Shown here piece after piece: positions 15,668-24,430 of a DNA stretch of 47,861 bases. The first letter of the stretch is position 1. The number at the start of each line of letters is the position of its first letter. The position numbers and the translations under genes are program-made. This DNA comes from Gemmatimonadota bacterium (GTDB taxonomy: Bacteria > Gemmatimonadota > Gemmatimonadetes > Longimicrobiales > Gaopeijiaceae), in NCBI GenBank assembly GCA_024638325.1, contig JAHEKM010000006.1, positions 1-47,861 on the forward strand, read 5' to 3'. The notes under the pieces were generated by a model, which saw only the letters and a list, made by a program, of their open reading frames with translations, was not told where the DNA came from and ran no database searches.

Positions 15668-18157
15668 ATGAGCACGCGCACCGCAGGAGCGAACGATCAA
15701 GCCGCCGACGCCGGTTCAGCCCGGCGAGTGCTGAAGTTCGGAGGCACGTCGGTCACGGGCGCCAGTCGGCTCGACGTGATCGCCGACGTGGTCAGGGAGC
15801 GGCTACAGGAGTGTCACCCCGTGGTCGTCGTCTCGGCGCTGTCCGGGATCACGGAGCAGCTCCGGCGGGCGTCCGAGCTGGCGACCCGGGGCGAAGCGGG
15901 CGAGCTCCTGGCCGAGATCCAACAGCGACACCGTGACGCCGTAACCGAGATGACGGGCGACCACCCGGAGGCCGTCGAGAGTATCGAGCGCGTGCTCAAG
16001 GACGCGGCGAGGCTGATCCAGGGCATCGAGCTGGTGGGGGAGTGCTCGCCCCGCACGCTCGACCAGGTGCTCTCTCTCGGTGAGCGCCTGTCGGTGCAAC
16101 TCGTCTCCGCCGGCCTCTGCCAGCGCGGTATCCAGGCCCGTGCGGTCGACTCGTCCGACATCATCGTAACCGACGAGAACCACGGGGAGGCGGAAGTCGA
16201 CTTTCCCGCGACCGAAGAGCGCGCGCTCCGGGTGCTCGCGCCCGACGGCACCGTCCCGATCGTCACCGGATTCCTGGGCGCCACGCAGTCGGGGGAGCGG
16301 ACTACGCTGGGCAAGGGAGGCTCCGACTACTCGGCCGCAGTCCTCGGCTGGGCACTCAGGGCCGAAGAGGTAGAGATCTGGACGGACGTGTCGGGCGTCA
16401 TGACCGCGGACCCGCGTACGGTCCCGAGCGCGCGGCCGCTGCGGAACCTGGGCTTCAGCGAGTTGCTCGAGCTCTCCCACTGGGGCGCGCGTGTCGTGCA
16501 CCCAAAGACCGTGCGGCCCCTGCGCGACCGGGACATCCCGCTCTCGATCCGCAACACCATGGCGCCGTCGGATCCCGGAACGCTCGTGACGCCGAGAGCG
16601 CCCAAGACGAACCTGGGCCCCGTGCGAGGGATCGCGTCGATCGACCAGGTCGGGCTCCTTCAGCTCACGGGCGTGGGACACGGCAGCGAGTCGATGACGG
16701 GCCGCTTCGTGCACGCGCTCGACGAGGCCAAATGCCCGATCCTGTTGCTCAGTCAGGGCTGCAGTGAACGGTCCGTCTGCGTCGCGCTCGCGCCCCGGTC
16801 CGTTCGACCTGCGCTGCGCGCGATCGACCGGACGTTCGCGCTGGAACGGCGAGCGGGCTTGCTCGACGACCCGTCGGTCGAGGAGGACTGCTCGATCATC
16901 GCGGTCGTCGGCGAGGGCATGAAGGACATGCCCGGCATCGCGGGCAAGGTCTTCGGCGTTCTGGGCGAACACGGTATCAGCATCCGAGCCATCGCTCAGG
17001 GCTCGTCCGAGTTGAACATCTCGTTCGTCGTTCGTAGCGAGGACGTGCACGAGGGCGTGCGAGCGCTCCACGATGCCTTCTTCGGATCAGGCGTCCAGCC
17101 GGCGCCGGCCCGCGAGGAGGCGGTGCCCACGCCGACCGGGTTCGAGCCGGCGGCCCCGGGCCCGATCGACGTCGTCTCCCTGGCTACCGAGATGATCGCG
17201 ATCCCGTCGCTTTCCGGTCACGAGCACGCCGTGTGCGACTTCGTGCAGGACCTGCTCGCGGCCAAGGGATGGGAGGTCCGCACGCAGCCCGTGTCGGGTG
17301 GGCGGGTCAACATCTGGGCGACGCGCGGTGGCGGCGAGGTGACGCTCACCACCCACTTGGACACGGTACCCGGCTTCTTCCCTCCCCGAGTCGAGGACGG
17401 GAAGCTCTTCGGGCGGGGCTCGTGCGACGCCAAAGGCATCGCGGCAGCGATGATCTGCGCGGCACAGCGACTGGCCGACGCGGGTGAGGAGCGCGTGGAC
17501 CTGCTCTTCGTCGTCGGCGAGGAGGCCAGTTCCGACGGTGCGCGGGCGGCCGCGTCCCTGCCGGCGACGAGCCGATGGATGGTGAACGGCGAGCCGACCG
17601 AGAGCGGCCTGGTGAGCGCTTCCAAGGGCTCGCTACGCGTGGTCATCCGCGCTCGCGGCCAGGAGGCCCATTCGGCCTACCCGGAGCTCGGACGTTCGGC
17701 GGTGGATGGAATGGTCGCGCTGCTCAACGAGCTGCGCGAACTCGATCTTCCGAGCGACCCGGAGCTGGGCCAGACGACGGTCAACGTCGGCCTGATCCGG
17801 GGGGGCTCGGCGGCGAACGTTTTCGCTGGCGAGTGCGAGGTCGAGCTCATGATCCGACTCGTCGGCGACGCCGAACCCGTGAAGTCGGCGATCACCGAGC
17901 TGGTGGGCGGGCGCGCCGAGCTCGTGTGGGGGAGTCACATCCCTCCGCAGCGTTTTCACGTGGTCGACGGTTTCGAGACCACCACAGTGGCCTACACGAG
18001 CGACGTTCCCATCTTGGCGGCGTGGGGTACGCCACTGATGTTCGGGCCCGGATCCATACATCACGCACATACGGCGGGGGAGCACGTGTCTCTGGATGAG
18101 CTCCAAGGGGCGGTGGATGCGTACGAGGGCATCGTACGCGGGTTGGTGACGCCGTGA
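15668..18157 (+). CDS. Aspartokinase-succinyl-diaminopimelate desuccinylase fusion (LysC-DapE)
   Basis: One 829-residue frame from ATG 15668 to TGA 18157. Residues 20-300 are an aspartate kinase (VLKFGGTSVTGASRLD, TTLGKGGSDYSAA, WTDVSGVMTADPR, SHWGARVVHPKT). Tandem ACT-type regulatory domains follow to about residue 470 (MPGIAGKVFGVLGEHGISI). After a Pro/Ala-rich linker, an M20 peptidase domain runs from residue 498 to the end with a complete two-metal site: THLDTVPG (His563), GRGSCDAKG, VVGEEASSDG, NGEPTES and a C-terminal HHAHTAGEH. Linkage to dapD favours DapE over ArgE or carboxypeptidase. One protein would catalyse the committed step from aspartate and a late step to LL-DAP. It heads the asd-dapB-dapA-dapD operon and overlaps asd by 4 bases. 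LysC-LysA and AK-HSDH fusions are known; I know of no described LysC-DapE. Confidence 0.85.
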   Translation: MSTRTAGANDQAADAGSARRVLKFGGTSVTGASRLDVIADVVRERLQECHPVVVVSALSGITEQLRRASELATRGEAGELLAEIQQRHRDAVTEMTGDHPEAVESIERVLKDAARLIQGIELVGECSPRTLDQVLSLGERLSVQLVSAGLCQRGIQARAVDSSDIIVTDENHGEAEVDFPATEERALRVLAPDGTVPIVTGFLGATQSGERTTLGKGGSDYSAAVLGWALRAEEVEIWTDVSGVMTADPRTVPSARPLRNLGFSELLELSHWGARVVHPKTVRPLRDRDIPLSIRNTMAPSDPGTLVTPRAPKTNLGPVRGIASIDQVGLLQLTGVGHGSESMTGRFVHALDEAKCPILLLSQGCSERSVCVALAPRSVRPALRAIDRTFALERRAGLLDDPSVEEDCSIIAVVGEGMKDMPGIAGKVFGVLGEHGISIRAIAQGSSELNISFVVRSEDVHEGVRALHDAFFGSGVQPAPAREEAVPTPTGFEPAAPGPIDVVSLATEMIAIPSLSGHEHAVCDFVQDLLAAKGWEVRTQPVSGGRVNIWATRGGGEVTLTTHLDTVPGFFPPRVEDGKLFGRGSCDAKGIAAAMICAAQRLADAGEERVDLLFVVGEEASSDGARAAASLPATSRWMVNGEPTESGLVSASKGSLRVVIRARGQEAHSAYPELGRSAVDGMVALLNELRELDLPSDPELGQTTVNVGLIRGGSAANVFAGECEVELMIRLVGDAEPVKSAITELVGGRAELVWGSHIPPQRFHVVDGFETTTVAYTSDVPILAAWGTPLMFGPGSIHHAHTAGEHVSLDELQGAVDAYEGIVRGLVTP

Positions 18158-19260
18158 GCGGCGGAGGCTGGAGCAGCAGCCCGACCGGTAGGGACCGGAT
18201 TCCGGTCGCCGTCCTCGGCGCCACGGGTGCGGTGGGTCAGACGTTCATTCGACTTCTCGACGGGCACCCGCTCTTCAGGGTCGCCGAGGTGGCCGCCTCG
18301 GAGCGTTCCGCCGGCAAGAGCTTCCGTGAGGCGATGACCTGGCACGAAGGCGTGCTGCCAACCGAGGTCGCAGACCTGATCGTCACCACCTGCGACCCGT
18401 CCGATGTCGAGGCGAAGATCGTCTTCAGTGCGCTCGACTCATCCGTCGCGGGTGACGTGGAGAAGGCGTTCGCCAAGGCCGGGGCCATGGTGCTCAGCAA
18501 CGCCAAGAACCACCGCATGGACCCCGACGTGCCCCTGGTCATCCCCGAGGTGAACTCGGATCACTTGGCGCTCATCGACGTTCAGCGGGAAAAGCGCGGC
18601 TGGGAAGGTTCGATCGTCACCAACGCCAACTGCGCGAGCACCGTGGTCGCCGTCGCGCTGGCTCCGCTGCACGAGGCGTTCGGTTGCAGGAAGGCGATGG
18701 TCGCCACGATGCAAGCCGTCTCCGGGGCGGGCTATCCCGGCGTGCCTTCGATGGACATTCTGGGGAGCGTGATCCCCTACATCGGCGGTGAGGAAGAGAA
18801 GATCGAGAGCGAGTCGAACAAGATCCTCGGCGTGCTCGGAGACGAAGGACTGACGTTCGCCGACATCACCTTCAGCGCGCACGCCAACAGGGTGCCGGTG
18901 GAGCACGGTCACACTGCGTGTATCTCGCTGGGCTTCGACCGGGAGGTCTCGCCACAGGAGGCGATCGAGGTGCTGTCGGCATGGAAGGGCGACGAGATCA
19001 GCCACGGACTGCCGAGCTCGCCGGAGGAGGCCCTGGTCGTGTGCCCCGAGCCGGACCGGCCGCAAGCGCGGCGAGACGTATACCGCGGCCGCGGAATGAC
19101 GACACTCGTCGGCCGCGTCCGCTCGGATCCGCTCCTGCACCTGCGGCTGGTCGCTTTGTCTCACAATACGGTACGAGGCGCGGCCGGTGGGTCCGTGCTC
19201 AATGCCGAGGTGCTGGGTCGGATGGGTCGTCTGCCCGGCGTCGCGGAGGGGGCCTGGTGA
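18154..19260 (+). CDS. asd: Aspartate-semialdehyde dehydrogenase
   Basis: A 368-residue protein, GTG start at 18154 overlapping the upstream stop (GTGA). An N-terminal NADP fold (VAVLGATGAVGQTFIRLL) is followed by the catalytic Cys in TNANCASTVVAVAL, SGAGYPGVPSMDI and the His of SAHANRVPVEHGHTACI. The sequence around the Cys and the ESESNKILG region resemble the archaeal/fungal-type ASADH branch rather than the E. coli type. It reduces aspartyl phosphate, made by the kinase domain of the preceding fusion, to aspartate semialdehyde for DapA. It overlaps dapB by 4 bases. Confidence 0.92.
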   Translation: MSGGGWSSSPTGRDRIPVAVLGATGAVGQTFIRLLDGHPLFRVAEVAASERSAGKSFREAMTWHEGVLPTEVADLIVTTCDPSDVEAKIVFSALDSSVAGDVEKAFAKAGAMVLSNAKNHRMDPDVPLVIPEVNSDHLALIDVQREKRGWEGSIVTNANCASTVVAVALAPLHEAFGCRKAMVATMQAVSGAGYPGVPSMDILGSVIPYIGGEEEKIESESNKILGVLGDEGLTFADITFSAHANRVPVEHGHTACISLGFDREVSPQEAIEVLSAWKGDEISHGLPSSPEEALVVCPEPDRPQARRDVYRGRGMTTLVGRVRSDPLLHLRLVALSHNTVRGAAGGSVLNAEVLGRMGRLPGVAEGAW

Positions 19261-19973
19261 CGTCAGACTCGACGCGGGGCACCCCGCGGCTGGCGATCAT
19301 CGGCATGGGCCGCATGGGCCGCGAGGTCGAGGCCGCCGCGCAGGAGCGGGGCGTCGAGGTCGTCGCCCGGCTCGATATCGGGGACGTCGAGGACCGCGAG
19401 GCCGCTGTCGCCACCCTGGGCGAGGCCGACGTGGCGATCGCGTTCACCGTACCCGAGGCCGCCGTCGGTGACGTGGACCTCTGCCTGGAGGCCGGTGTCC
19501 CTCTGGTGCTCGGTACCACGGGCTGGTATGACCATCTTGAGGCGGTGCAGGCCAAGGTCGCGGATCGCGGCGGAACGCTGCTCTACGCACCCAACTTCTC
19601 GATGGGGGTCGCGCTCATGAAGGCGCTGCTCGAGCGGGCGGCGGAGCTCCTCCCGCAGCTCGAGGGCTTCGACGTGTCGATGTCCGAAACGCACCACGTG
19701 GCCAAGAAGGACGCCCCCTCCGGCACCGCGCTCCTGCTCAAGGACGCTCTGGCCGGGAGTGGGCGCGACGTCCCGATCACGTCCATTCGCGTGGGTCACG
19801 TTCCGGGCCGGCACGAGGTATGCATGGACGGTACATACGAGCAGGTCGTCGTGAGCCACGAGGCACGCAACCGCCGGGTCTTCGCCGACGGCGCGCTCAC
19901 GGCGGCGCTTTGGCTGCGCGGTCGATCGGGTGTGTACACGTTGGACGACGTCTTGGGTTTGGAGGGGTCATGA
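19257..19973 (+). CDS. dapB: 4-hydroxy-tetrahydrodipicolinate reductase
   Basis: A 238-residue protein; GTG 19257 overlaps the asd stop (GTGA) and begins just before the Rossmann motif LAIIGMGRMGREV, so the longer open frame upstream is not needed. The substrate-site hallmark ETHHVAKKDAPSGTA is intact and the C-terminal barrel strand pattern is normal. It is slightly short (usually 240-270). It reduces the DapA product with NAD(P)H in the cytoplasm. The stop overlaps the dapA start by 4 bases. Confidence 0.93.
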   Translation: MTSDSTRGTPRLAIIGMGRMGREVEAAAQERGVEVVARLDIGDVEDREAAVATLGEADVAIAFTVPEAAVGDVDLCLEAGVPLVLGTTGWYDHLEAVQAKVADRGGTLLYAPNFSMGVALMKALLERAAELLPQLEGFDVSMSETHHVAKKDAPSGTALLLKDALAGSGRDVPITSIRVGHVPGRHEVCMDGTYEQVVVSHEARNRRVFADGALTAALWLRGRSGVYTLDDVLGLEGS

Positions 19974-20857
19974 GCGAGGTGGTGGTGAGGGGATGTGGGA
20001 CGGCGCTCGTGACCCCTTTCACGGTGAACGGAGCCGTGGACGAGGACGCGTACCGCGCGCTCGTGGACTGGCAGATCGAGGAGGGCATCCACTTCCTCGT
20101 GCCCTGTGGCTCGACCGGAGAAGCCGCCACGCTGACCCCGGAGGAGCACCTCAGGGTCGTGCGACTGGCCGCTGAGCAGGCCGCCGGACGCGTGCCGACG
20201 CTCGGCGGTGTCAGCGGGAACGACACACGCGCGACCATCGAGCAGGCCAAGGCAGTCGCAGACCAGGGCGTCTCGCACCTCATGGTCGTGGGTCCCCCGT
20301 ACAATCGGCCACCTCAGCGCGGCTTCATCGCCCACTTCGAGGCCGTCGCGGACGCCGTCGATGTCCCCATCGTCCTGTACAACGTGCCCGGTCGCACGGG
20401 CTCCAATATCGTGTCCAAGACGACGCTCACGCTGGCCGAGCACCCCAACATCTGTGGGGTGAAGGAGGCGTCGGGGAACATGGACCAGATCCTCGACGTC
20501 ATCCTCCATCGACCGACGGGCTTCGTGGTGCTCTCGGGCGACGACCCGCTCACCGTGCCCATCATGGCGCTCGGGGGGGACGGAGTCGTGTCGGTCGTCA
20601 GCAATGCGGTACCCGGCCCGATGGCCAAACTGACCGAGGCGATGGACCGGGGCGACCTCGCAGAGGCACGTCGCCTCATGGGTACGCTCCAGCCGATCAT
20701 GATCGCAGGATTCGTGGAGAGCAATCCGATGCCAATGAAGGCCGCCATGGCCGAGCTCGGCCGCATGGAGGACATCGTTCGCCTGCCCCTCGTTCGGCTC
20801 GCGGACGAGCATCGCGGGAAGATCAGGGACGCCCTGTCCGCGGCGGGTGCGCTATGA
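19970..20857 (+). CDS. dapA: 4-hydroxy-tetrahydrodipicolinate synthase
   Basis: A 295-residue TIM barrel; ATG 19970 overlaps the dapB stop (ATGA) behind GGAGGGG. Key motifs are GTALVTPF, the GSTGEAATL loop, YNVPGRTG and the Schiff-base lysine in GVKEASGNM. It condenses pyruvate with aspartate semialdehyde. Length and motifs are typical, and nothing is missing. Its stop overlaps dapD by 4 bases. Confidence 0.95.
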   Translation: MSEVVVRGCGTALVTPFTVNGAVDEDAYRALVDWQIEEGIHFLVPCGSTGEAATLTPEEHLRVVRLAAEQAAGRVPTLGGVSGNDTRATIEQAKAVADQGVSHLMVVGPPYNRPPQRGFIAHFEAVADAVDVPIVLYNVPGRTGSNIVSKTTLTLAEHPNICGVKEASGNMDQILDVILHRPTGFVVLSGDDPLTVPIMALGGDGVVSVVSNAVPGPMAKLTEAMDRGDLAEARRLMGTLQPIMIAGFVESNPMPMKAAMAELGRMEDIVRLPLVRLADEHRGKIRDALSAAGAL

Positions 20858-21729
20858 GCCTGGTCGATTACGAGGACTTGCAGGGGAAGGTCGAGTGGCT
20901 CTCAGAGCGGCCGGCGGGCGAGGATCTGCCAGAGGCCGCGGCCGAGGTGGTGGAGGACCTGCTCGACGGACTCGAGACCGGCGAGCTGCGGGCTGCGCGC
21001 AGGACGGCCGACGGAGCGTGGGAGGCCGTGCCGTGGGTGAAGCGCGGCATCCTGCTCGCGTTTCGACTCGGGGTGATCGCGCCCACAGCCGGCACCGAAG
21101 GCGGCGTGCCCGAGGGCGAGAGGGCGGCCTTCTTCGACAAGCACACGCTTCCACTCCGGCGCTTCGCGCTGAGCGACGGCGTGCGCCTCGTGCCGGGCGG
21201 CTCAGCCGTACGGCGCGGTGCGCATGTGGCACGGGGCGTCGTGTGCATGCCTCCCATGTACGTCAACGTCGGGGCCTTTGTCGGCACCGGCACCATGATC
21301 GACTCGCACGCCCTCGTGGGTTCGTGCGCACAAGTCGGTGAGCGGGTGCATGTGAGCGCGGCCGCCCAGCTCGGCGGCGTGCTGGAGCCGATCAACGCTT
21401 CGCCCGTCGTGATCGAGGACGAGGCCGTAATCGGCGGCAACGTGGGCGTGTACGAGGGCACCATCGTGCGCCGCCGCGCCGTCCTGGGCGCCGGGGTGGT
21501 GCTCACTCGCGGCACTCCCGTCTTCGACCTGGTGAACGAGACGGTGCATCGGGCGACCGACGGGCGGCCGTTGGAGATCCCGGAAGACGCCGTGGTGGTG
21601 GGCGGCTCGCGCGCGGTGAGCTCCGATTGGGGCACCATGCAGGGCATCGCGCTCTACACGCCGGTCATCGTGAAATACCGCGACGAGAAGACGGACCTGG
21701 CGACTGCCCTGGAGGGGTGGTTGCGGTAA
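20854..21729 (+). CDS. dapD: Tetrahydrodipicolinate N-succinyltransferase
   Basis: A 291-residue left-handed beta-helix acyltransferase. N-terminal helices lead into AFFDKHTLPLRRF, then the hexapeptide coils VVCMPPMYVNVGAFVGTGTM and SAAAQLGGVLEPINASPVVI. The MPPMYVNVGA signature is diagnostic of DapD. It transfers succinyl from succinyl-CoA, committing the cell to the succinylase branch whose deacylation step is supplied by the DapE half of the first gene. Last gene of the overlapping operon; a weak hairpin region follows. Confidence 0.92.
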   Translation: MSLVDYEDLQGKVEWLSERPAGEDLPEAAAEVVEDLLDGLETGELRAARRTADGAWEAVPWVKRGILLAFRLGVIAPTAGTEGGVPEGERAAFFDKHTLPLRRFALSDGVRLVPGGSAVRRGAHVARGVVCMPPMYVNVGAFVGTGTMIDSHALVGSCAQVGERVHVSAAAQLGGVLEPINASPVVIEDEAVIGGNVGVYEGTIVRRRAVLGAGVVLTRGTPVFDLVNETVHRATDGRPLEIPEDAVVVGGSRAVSSDWGTMQGIALYTPVIVKYRDEKTDLATALEGWLR

Positions 21730-21787
21730 CCGTACCGCTAGCCGCCGCCGCCCCAGCGGCGCGCGTGCCGTCCCACACGCGGTGTTG

Positions 21788-21840
21788 GCTCCCTCGGGGG
21801 AGCGCGTACATTCTGGGGCCCGCGGCCGTGCCGAGGCCGC
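21788..21840. terminator. Two short hairpins after dapD
   Basis: GCTCCC (21788-21793) pairs with GGGAGC (21798-21803) over a 4-base loop. GCGGCC (21822-21827) pairs with GGCCGC (21835-21840) over a 7-base loop. Both sit in the 137-base gap before the RnfD-like gene. There is no T tract, so termination is possible but weakly supported. Confidence 0.25.
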
Positions 21841-21866
21841 GCCAGGAGTAGCCCGCACGAGGATTC

Positions 21867-23462
21867 ATGGCAGCAAGACGACGACGCAGCACCCGGTCCG
21901 GCCCGGCCCGAGAGCCGGCCGAGCGCACGGTGTCCCGCAACGCCCTCTATCTACCCCTCGCCCTGACCGGGCTGCTGGGTCTGCTCTCGTTCATGCCGCG
22001 CGTGCAGGGGAGCGTCCGCCTTACGTGGTCCTTCTGGGGAGCCATCGCGGTCCTCCTCGTGTGGCAGGCGGCGCTGTCGCTCCGCCTGAGGGGAGCGGGC
22101 GTCGGTCGGTCCCTGACGACCGTCTTCCGCAAGCAGCACTACGTCCAGGCGATGGTCCAGCTCGCCGTCTTTGCCTACTGGGGCTGGTACTGGCGGCCAG
22201 TGTACGAGTTCGGCGGCCTGCTGTTGGCGCAGCTCGTGTTCGCGTACACGGTGGACATGCTGGTGCAGTGGTCGCGGCGCGAGAGCTATGTGCTCGGCTT
22301 CGGCCCATTCCCGATCATCTTCTCGATCAACCTCTTCCTGTGGTTCAGGGACGACTGGTTCTACCTCCAGTTCCTGATGATCGCCGTCGGCTTTCTGGGG
22401 AAGGAGTTCGTCCGCTGGCAGAGAGATGGAAGGCGCGTCCACATCTTCAACCCGTCGGCGTTCGCGCTGGGCCTCTTCTCGCTGGTCCTCATCGCGACGG
22501 GTACGACCGAGCTGACGTGGGGGTCGGAGATCGCGTCAACGCTGACGTTGGCGCCGTTCATCTACACGCACCTGTTCCTGCTGGGCCTGATCGTGATGTA
22601 CTTCTTCTCGATCACGCTGGTCGCGGCATCGGCGGCGGCGGTGCTCTTCGGTGGAAGCGCCCTCTACTCGGCGTGGACCGGCGTCCCGTACTTCATCGAC
22701 TCGGACATCCCGGCCGCGGTGTTTCTCGGCCTGCACCTGTTGATCACAGATCCGTCGACGTCGCCCCGGACTCCGCCGGGTAAGATGGTCTTCGGGGCCC
22801 TCTATGGCGCTGGCGTGTTCGCGCTCTACTGGATTCTGGGCTCGGCGGGCGCTCCCACGTTCTACGACAAGCTGCTCTGCGTGCCGCTCCTGAACCTGAG
22901 CGTTCGCGGCATCGACACGCTCATCCACCGACTGAAGGCGAGTCCCGCCTGGGACGCGTTCAGGGTCGACTGGGTCTTCTCGCGTCCGAACCTCGCGCAC
23001 ATGGCCGTCTGGGTCGTCCTGTTCGGCTCGATGTCCGCGCTCGGCAGGACGGACGGGACGCATCCCGGTGACCGCCTGCCCTTCTGGATCGAGGCGTGTC
23101 AGGAAGGGCGGCGCAACGCGTGCGACCGGCTCATGCAGCTCGAGGCGACGTACTGCGGCGACGCGTCTGCGTGGGCCTGCAACGAGCTCGGTGCCGCCTA
23201 TGCGGAGGGGACCATCACCGAGCCCGACGCCGAGCTCTCCGCGGCCTACTTCGCCCGTGCGTGCGAGCTCCGCTTCCAGGCCGCCTGTCTGAACTTGTTG
23301 GAGTCCGACGAAGTCGCACGGGCCAGCCCGCGCACGCTGGACCTCAGGCTGCTGCTACGCGCGGGCGGTCGCAATCTCATGGAGACCCCCGAGCCGGAGC
23401 TGCTCGACCGCGCGTGCATGCACGGCTGGGGCTTCGCCTGCGAGCGGATGGCCGCCCTTTGA
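21867..23462 (+). CDS. RnfD/NqrB-like membrane protein with C-terminal Sel1-like Cys-rich domain
   Basis: A 531-residue protein. Residues 26-390 contain about 11-12 membrane segments with the RnfD/NqrB-family features: FGPFPIIFSINLFLW, HIFNPSAFALG (near 192) and LITDPSTSPRTPPGKMVFGA (near 293). I do not find a clear SGAT-type motif for covalent FMN. Residues 405-531 carry Sel1/TPR-like repeats with regularly placed Cys (411, 419, 430, 438, 466, 474 and two near the end). No other Rnf or Nqr subunit gene is adjacent. Its stop TGA is embedded in the TTG start of the SUMF1-domain gene, so the two are coupled. UnbU-type RnfD homologues outside ion-pumping complexes are a possible relative. Function unknown. 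Confidence 0.75.
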   Translation: MAARRRRSTRSGPAREPAERTVSRNALYLPLALTGLLGLLSFMPRVQGSVRLTWSFWGAIAVLLVWQAALSLRLRGAGVGRSLTTVFRKQHYVQAMVQLAVFAYWGWYWRPVYEFGGLLLAQLVFAYTVDMLVQWSRRESYVLGFGPFPIIFSINLFLWFRDDWFYLQFLMIAVGFLGKEFVRWQRDGRRVHIFNPSAFALGLFSLVLIATGTTELTWGSEIASTLTLAPFIYTHLFLLGLIVMYFFSITLVAASAAAVLFGGSALYSAWTGVPYFIDSDIPAAVFLGLHLLITDPSTSPRTPPGKMVFGALYGAGVFALYWILGSAGAPTFYDKLLCVPLLNLSVRGIDTLIHRLKASPAWDAFRVDWVFSRPNLAHMAVWVVLFGSMSALGRTDGTHPGDRLPFWIEACQEGRRNACDRLMQLEATYCGDASAWACNELGAAYAEGTITEPDAELSAAYFARACELRFQAACLNLLESDEVARASPRTLDLRLLLRAGGRNLMETPEPELLDRACMHGWGFACERMAAL

Positions 23463-24418
23463 GCGAACCCGAGCAGGCTCGCGCCGGTCGCCGTTGGGGC
23501 GTACCGGTCGCTGAGGTGGCGCTGATCGCGGCCGTCTGGATCTCCCTCCGCCTCGCCGGTTCCGCGCCCGGCCTCGACGTAGGCACGACCGACCGCACCG
23601 TTCCGCTCCCGCCCGAGGTGCCGGGTTTTTCTGCGGATGCTTGGTACCTCCCCGACGACCACTTGTTGGGCTTCGTTGAGATCCCGGGGGGAGCCTTCAC
23701 CATGGGGAGCGACCCCGCGCTCGATCGACTGGCGTACGACATCGAGCGGTGGTCGCCGCGCGTCGCCCAGGGCAGCGTCGATGTGCCGACGTTCTACATG
23801 GGGCGCTACGAGGTGACCGTGGCACAGTACGCGGCGTTCGTGCGGGCGACAGGGCGGGCGGTGGTGGAGCCCAGCGCCTTGGCCCCCCCGCCCGACCACC
23901 CGGTGAGCAACGTGTCTTGGACCGACGCCCTGGCGTACGCGCGGTGGTTGGACGACGAGCTCGCGCGAGGCGAGGCCACGCCGCCCGGGCTCCGGGCGCT
24001 GCTCGACGAGGGCTGGCGCGTCGCGCTGCCGACCGAGGCTCAGTGGGAGAAGGCCGCGAGGGGCGACGACGGACGCGTCTACCCCTGGGGCGACGAGCCG
24101 CGTCAGGATCGGGCGGTCTTCGGGGCGCGAGGCACGGCGCCCGTGGGCACCTTGGAGTGTCCGGAGTGCCCGTACGGGCTCTCGGACATGAGCGGAAACG
24201 TTTGGGAGTGGACCCGCTCGCCGTATCAGCCGTACCCCTACGACGAGTCGGACGACCGAGAGGGTCTCGACGCCGAGGCGCTCTGGATCATGCGCGGTGG
24301 AGCGTTCAACGACGGGCCTCAGAACATCCGAGCGGCCAGCCGGGGCGGCGCCGACCCGGGGGCTCGGCGTCCGTTCATCGGCTTCAGGGTCGCGCTCGTG
24401 CGCTCGGCCGCTCGTTGA
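23459..24418 (+). CDS. Membrane-anchored SUMF1/FGE-fold protein lacking the GFRC cysteine
   Basis: A 319-residue protein. TTG 23459 overlaps the upstream stop (TTGA); an ATG-less open frame upstream lies inside the RnfD-like gene. One membrane segment (about residues 18-36, VALIAAVWISLRLA) precedes a SUMF1-type domain at 70-316: FVEIPGGAFTMGSD, GRYEVTVAQYAAFV, LPTEAQWEKAARG, YGLSDMSGNVWEW and RPFIGFRVAL. True formylglycine-generating enzymes have Cys after GFR; here it is Val, so a sulfatase-maturing role is unlikely. The fold also serves in binding or oxidation proteins. Coupling to the RnfD-like gene suggests a periplasmic partner. Confidence 0.78.
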   Translation: MSEPEQARAGRRWGVPVAEVALIAAVWISLRLAGSAPGLDVGTTDRTVPLPPEVPGFSADAWYLPDDHLLGFVEIPGGAFTMGSDPALDRLAYDIERWSPRVAQGSVDVPTFYMGRYEVTVAQYAAFVRATGRAVVEPSALAPPPDHPVSNVSWTDALAYARWLDDELARGEATPPGLRALLDEGWRVALPTEAQWEKAARGDDGRVYPWGDEPRQDRAVFGARGTAPVGTLECPECPYGLSDMSGNVWEWTRSPYQPYPYDESDDREGLDAEALWIMRGGAFNDGPQNIRAASRGGADPGARRPFIGFRVALVRSAAR

Positions 24419-24430
24419 AGGAGGAATTCG

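Noticed and set aside
21867-23462. Part of a complete Rnf or Na+-NQR complex
   Set aside because: No other subunit gene is adjacent, and the C-terminal Sel1-like tail is foreign to those complexes.
23459-24418. True formylglycine-generating enzyme (sulfatase activator)
   Set aside because: The Cys expected after GFR is Val, and no sulfatase gene lies nearby.
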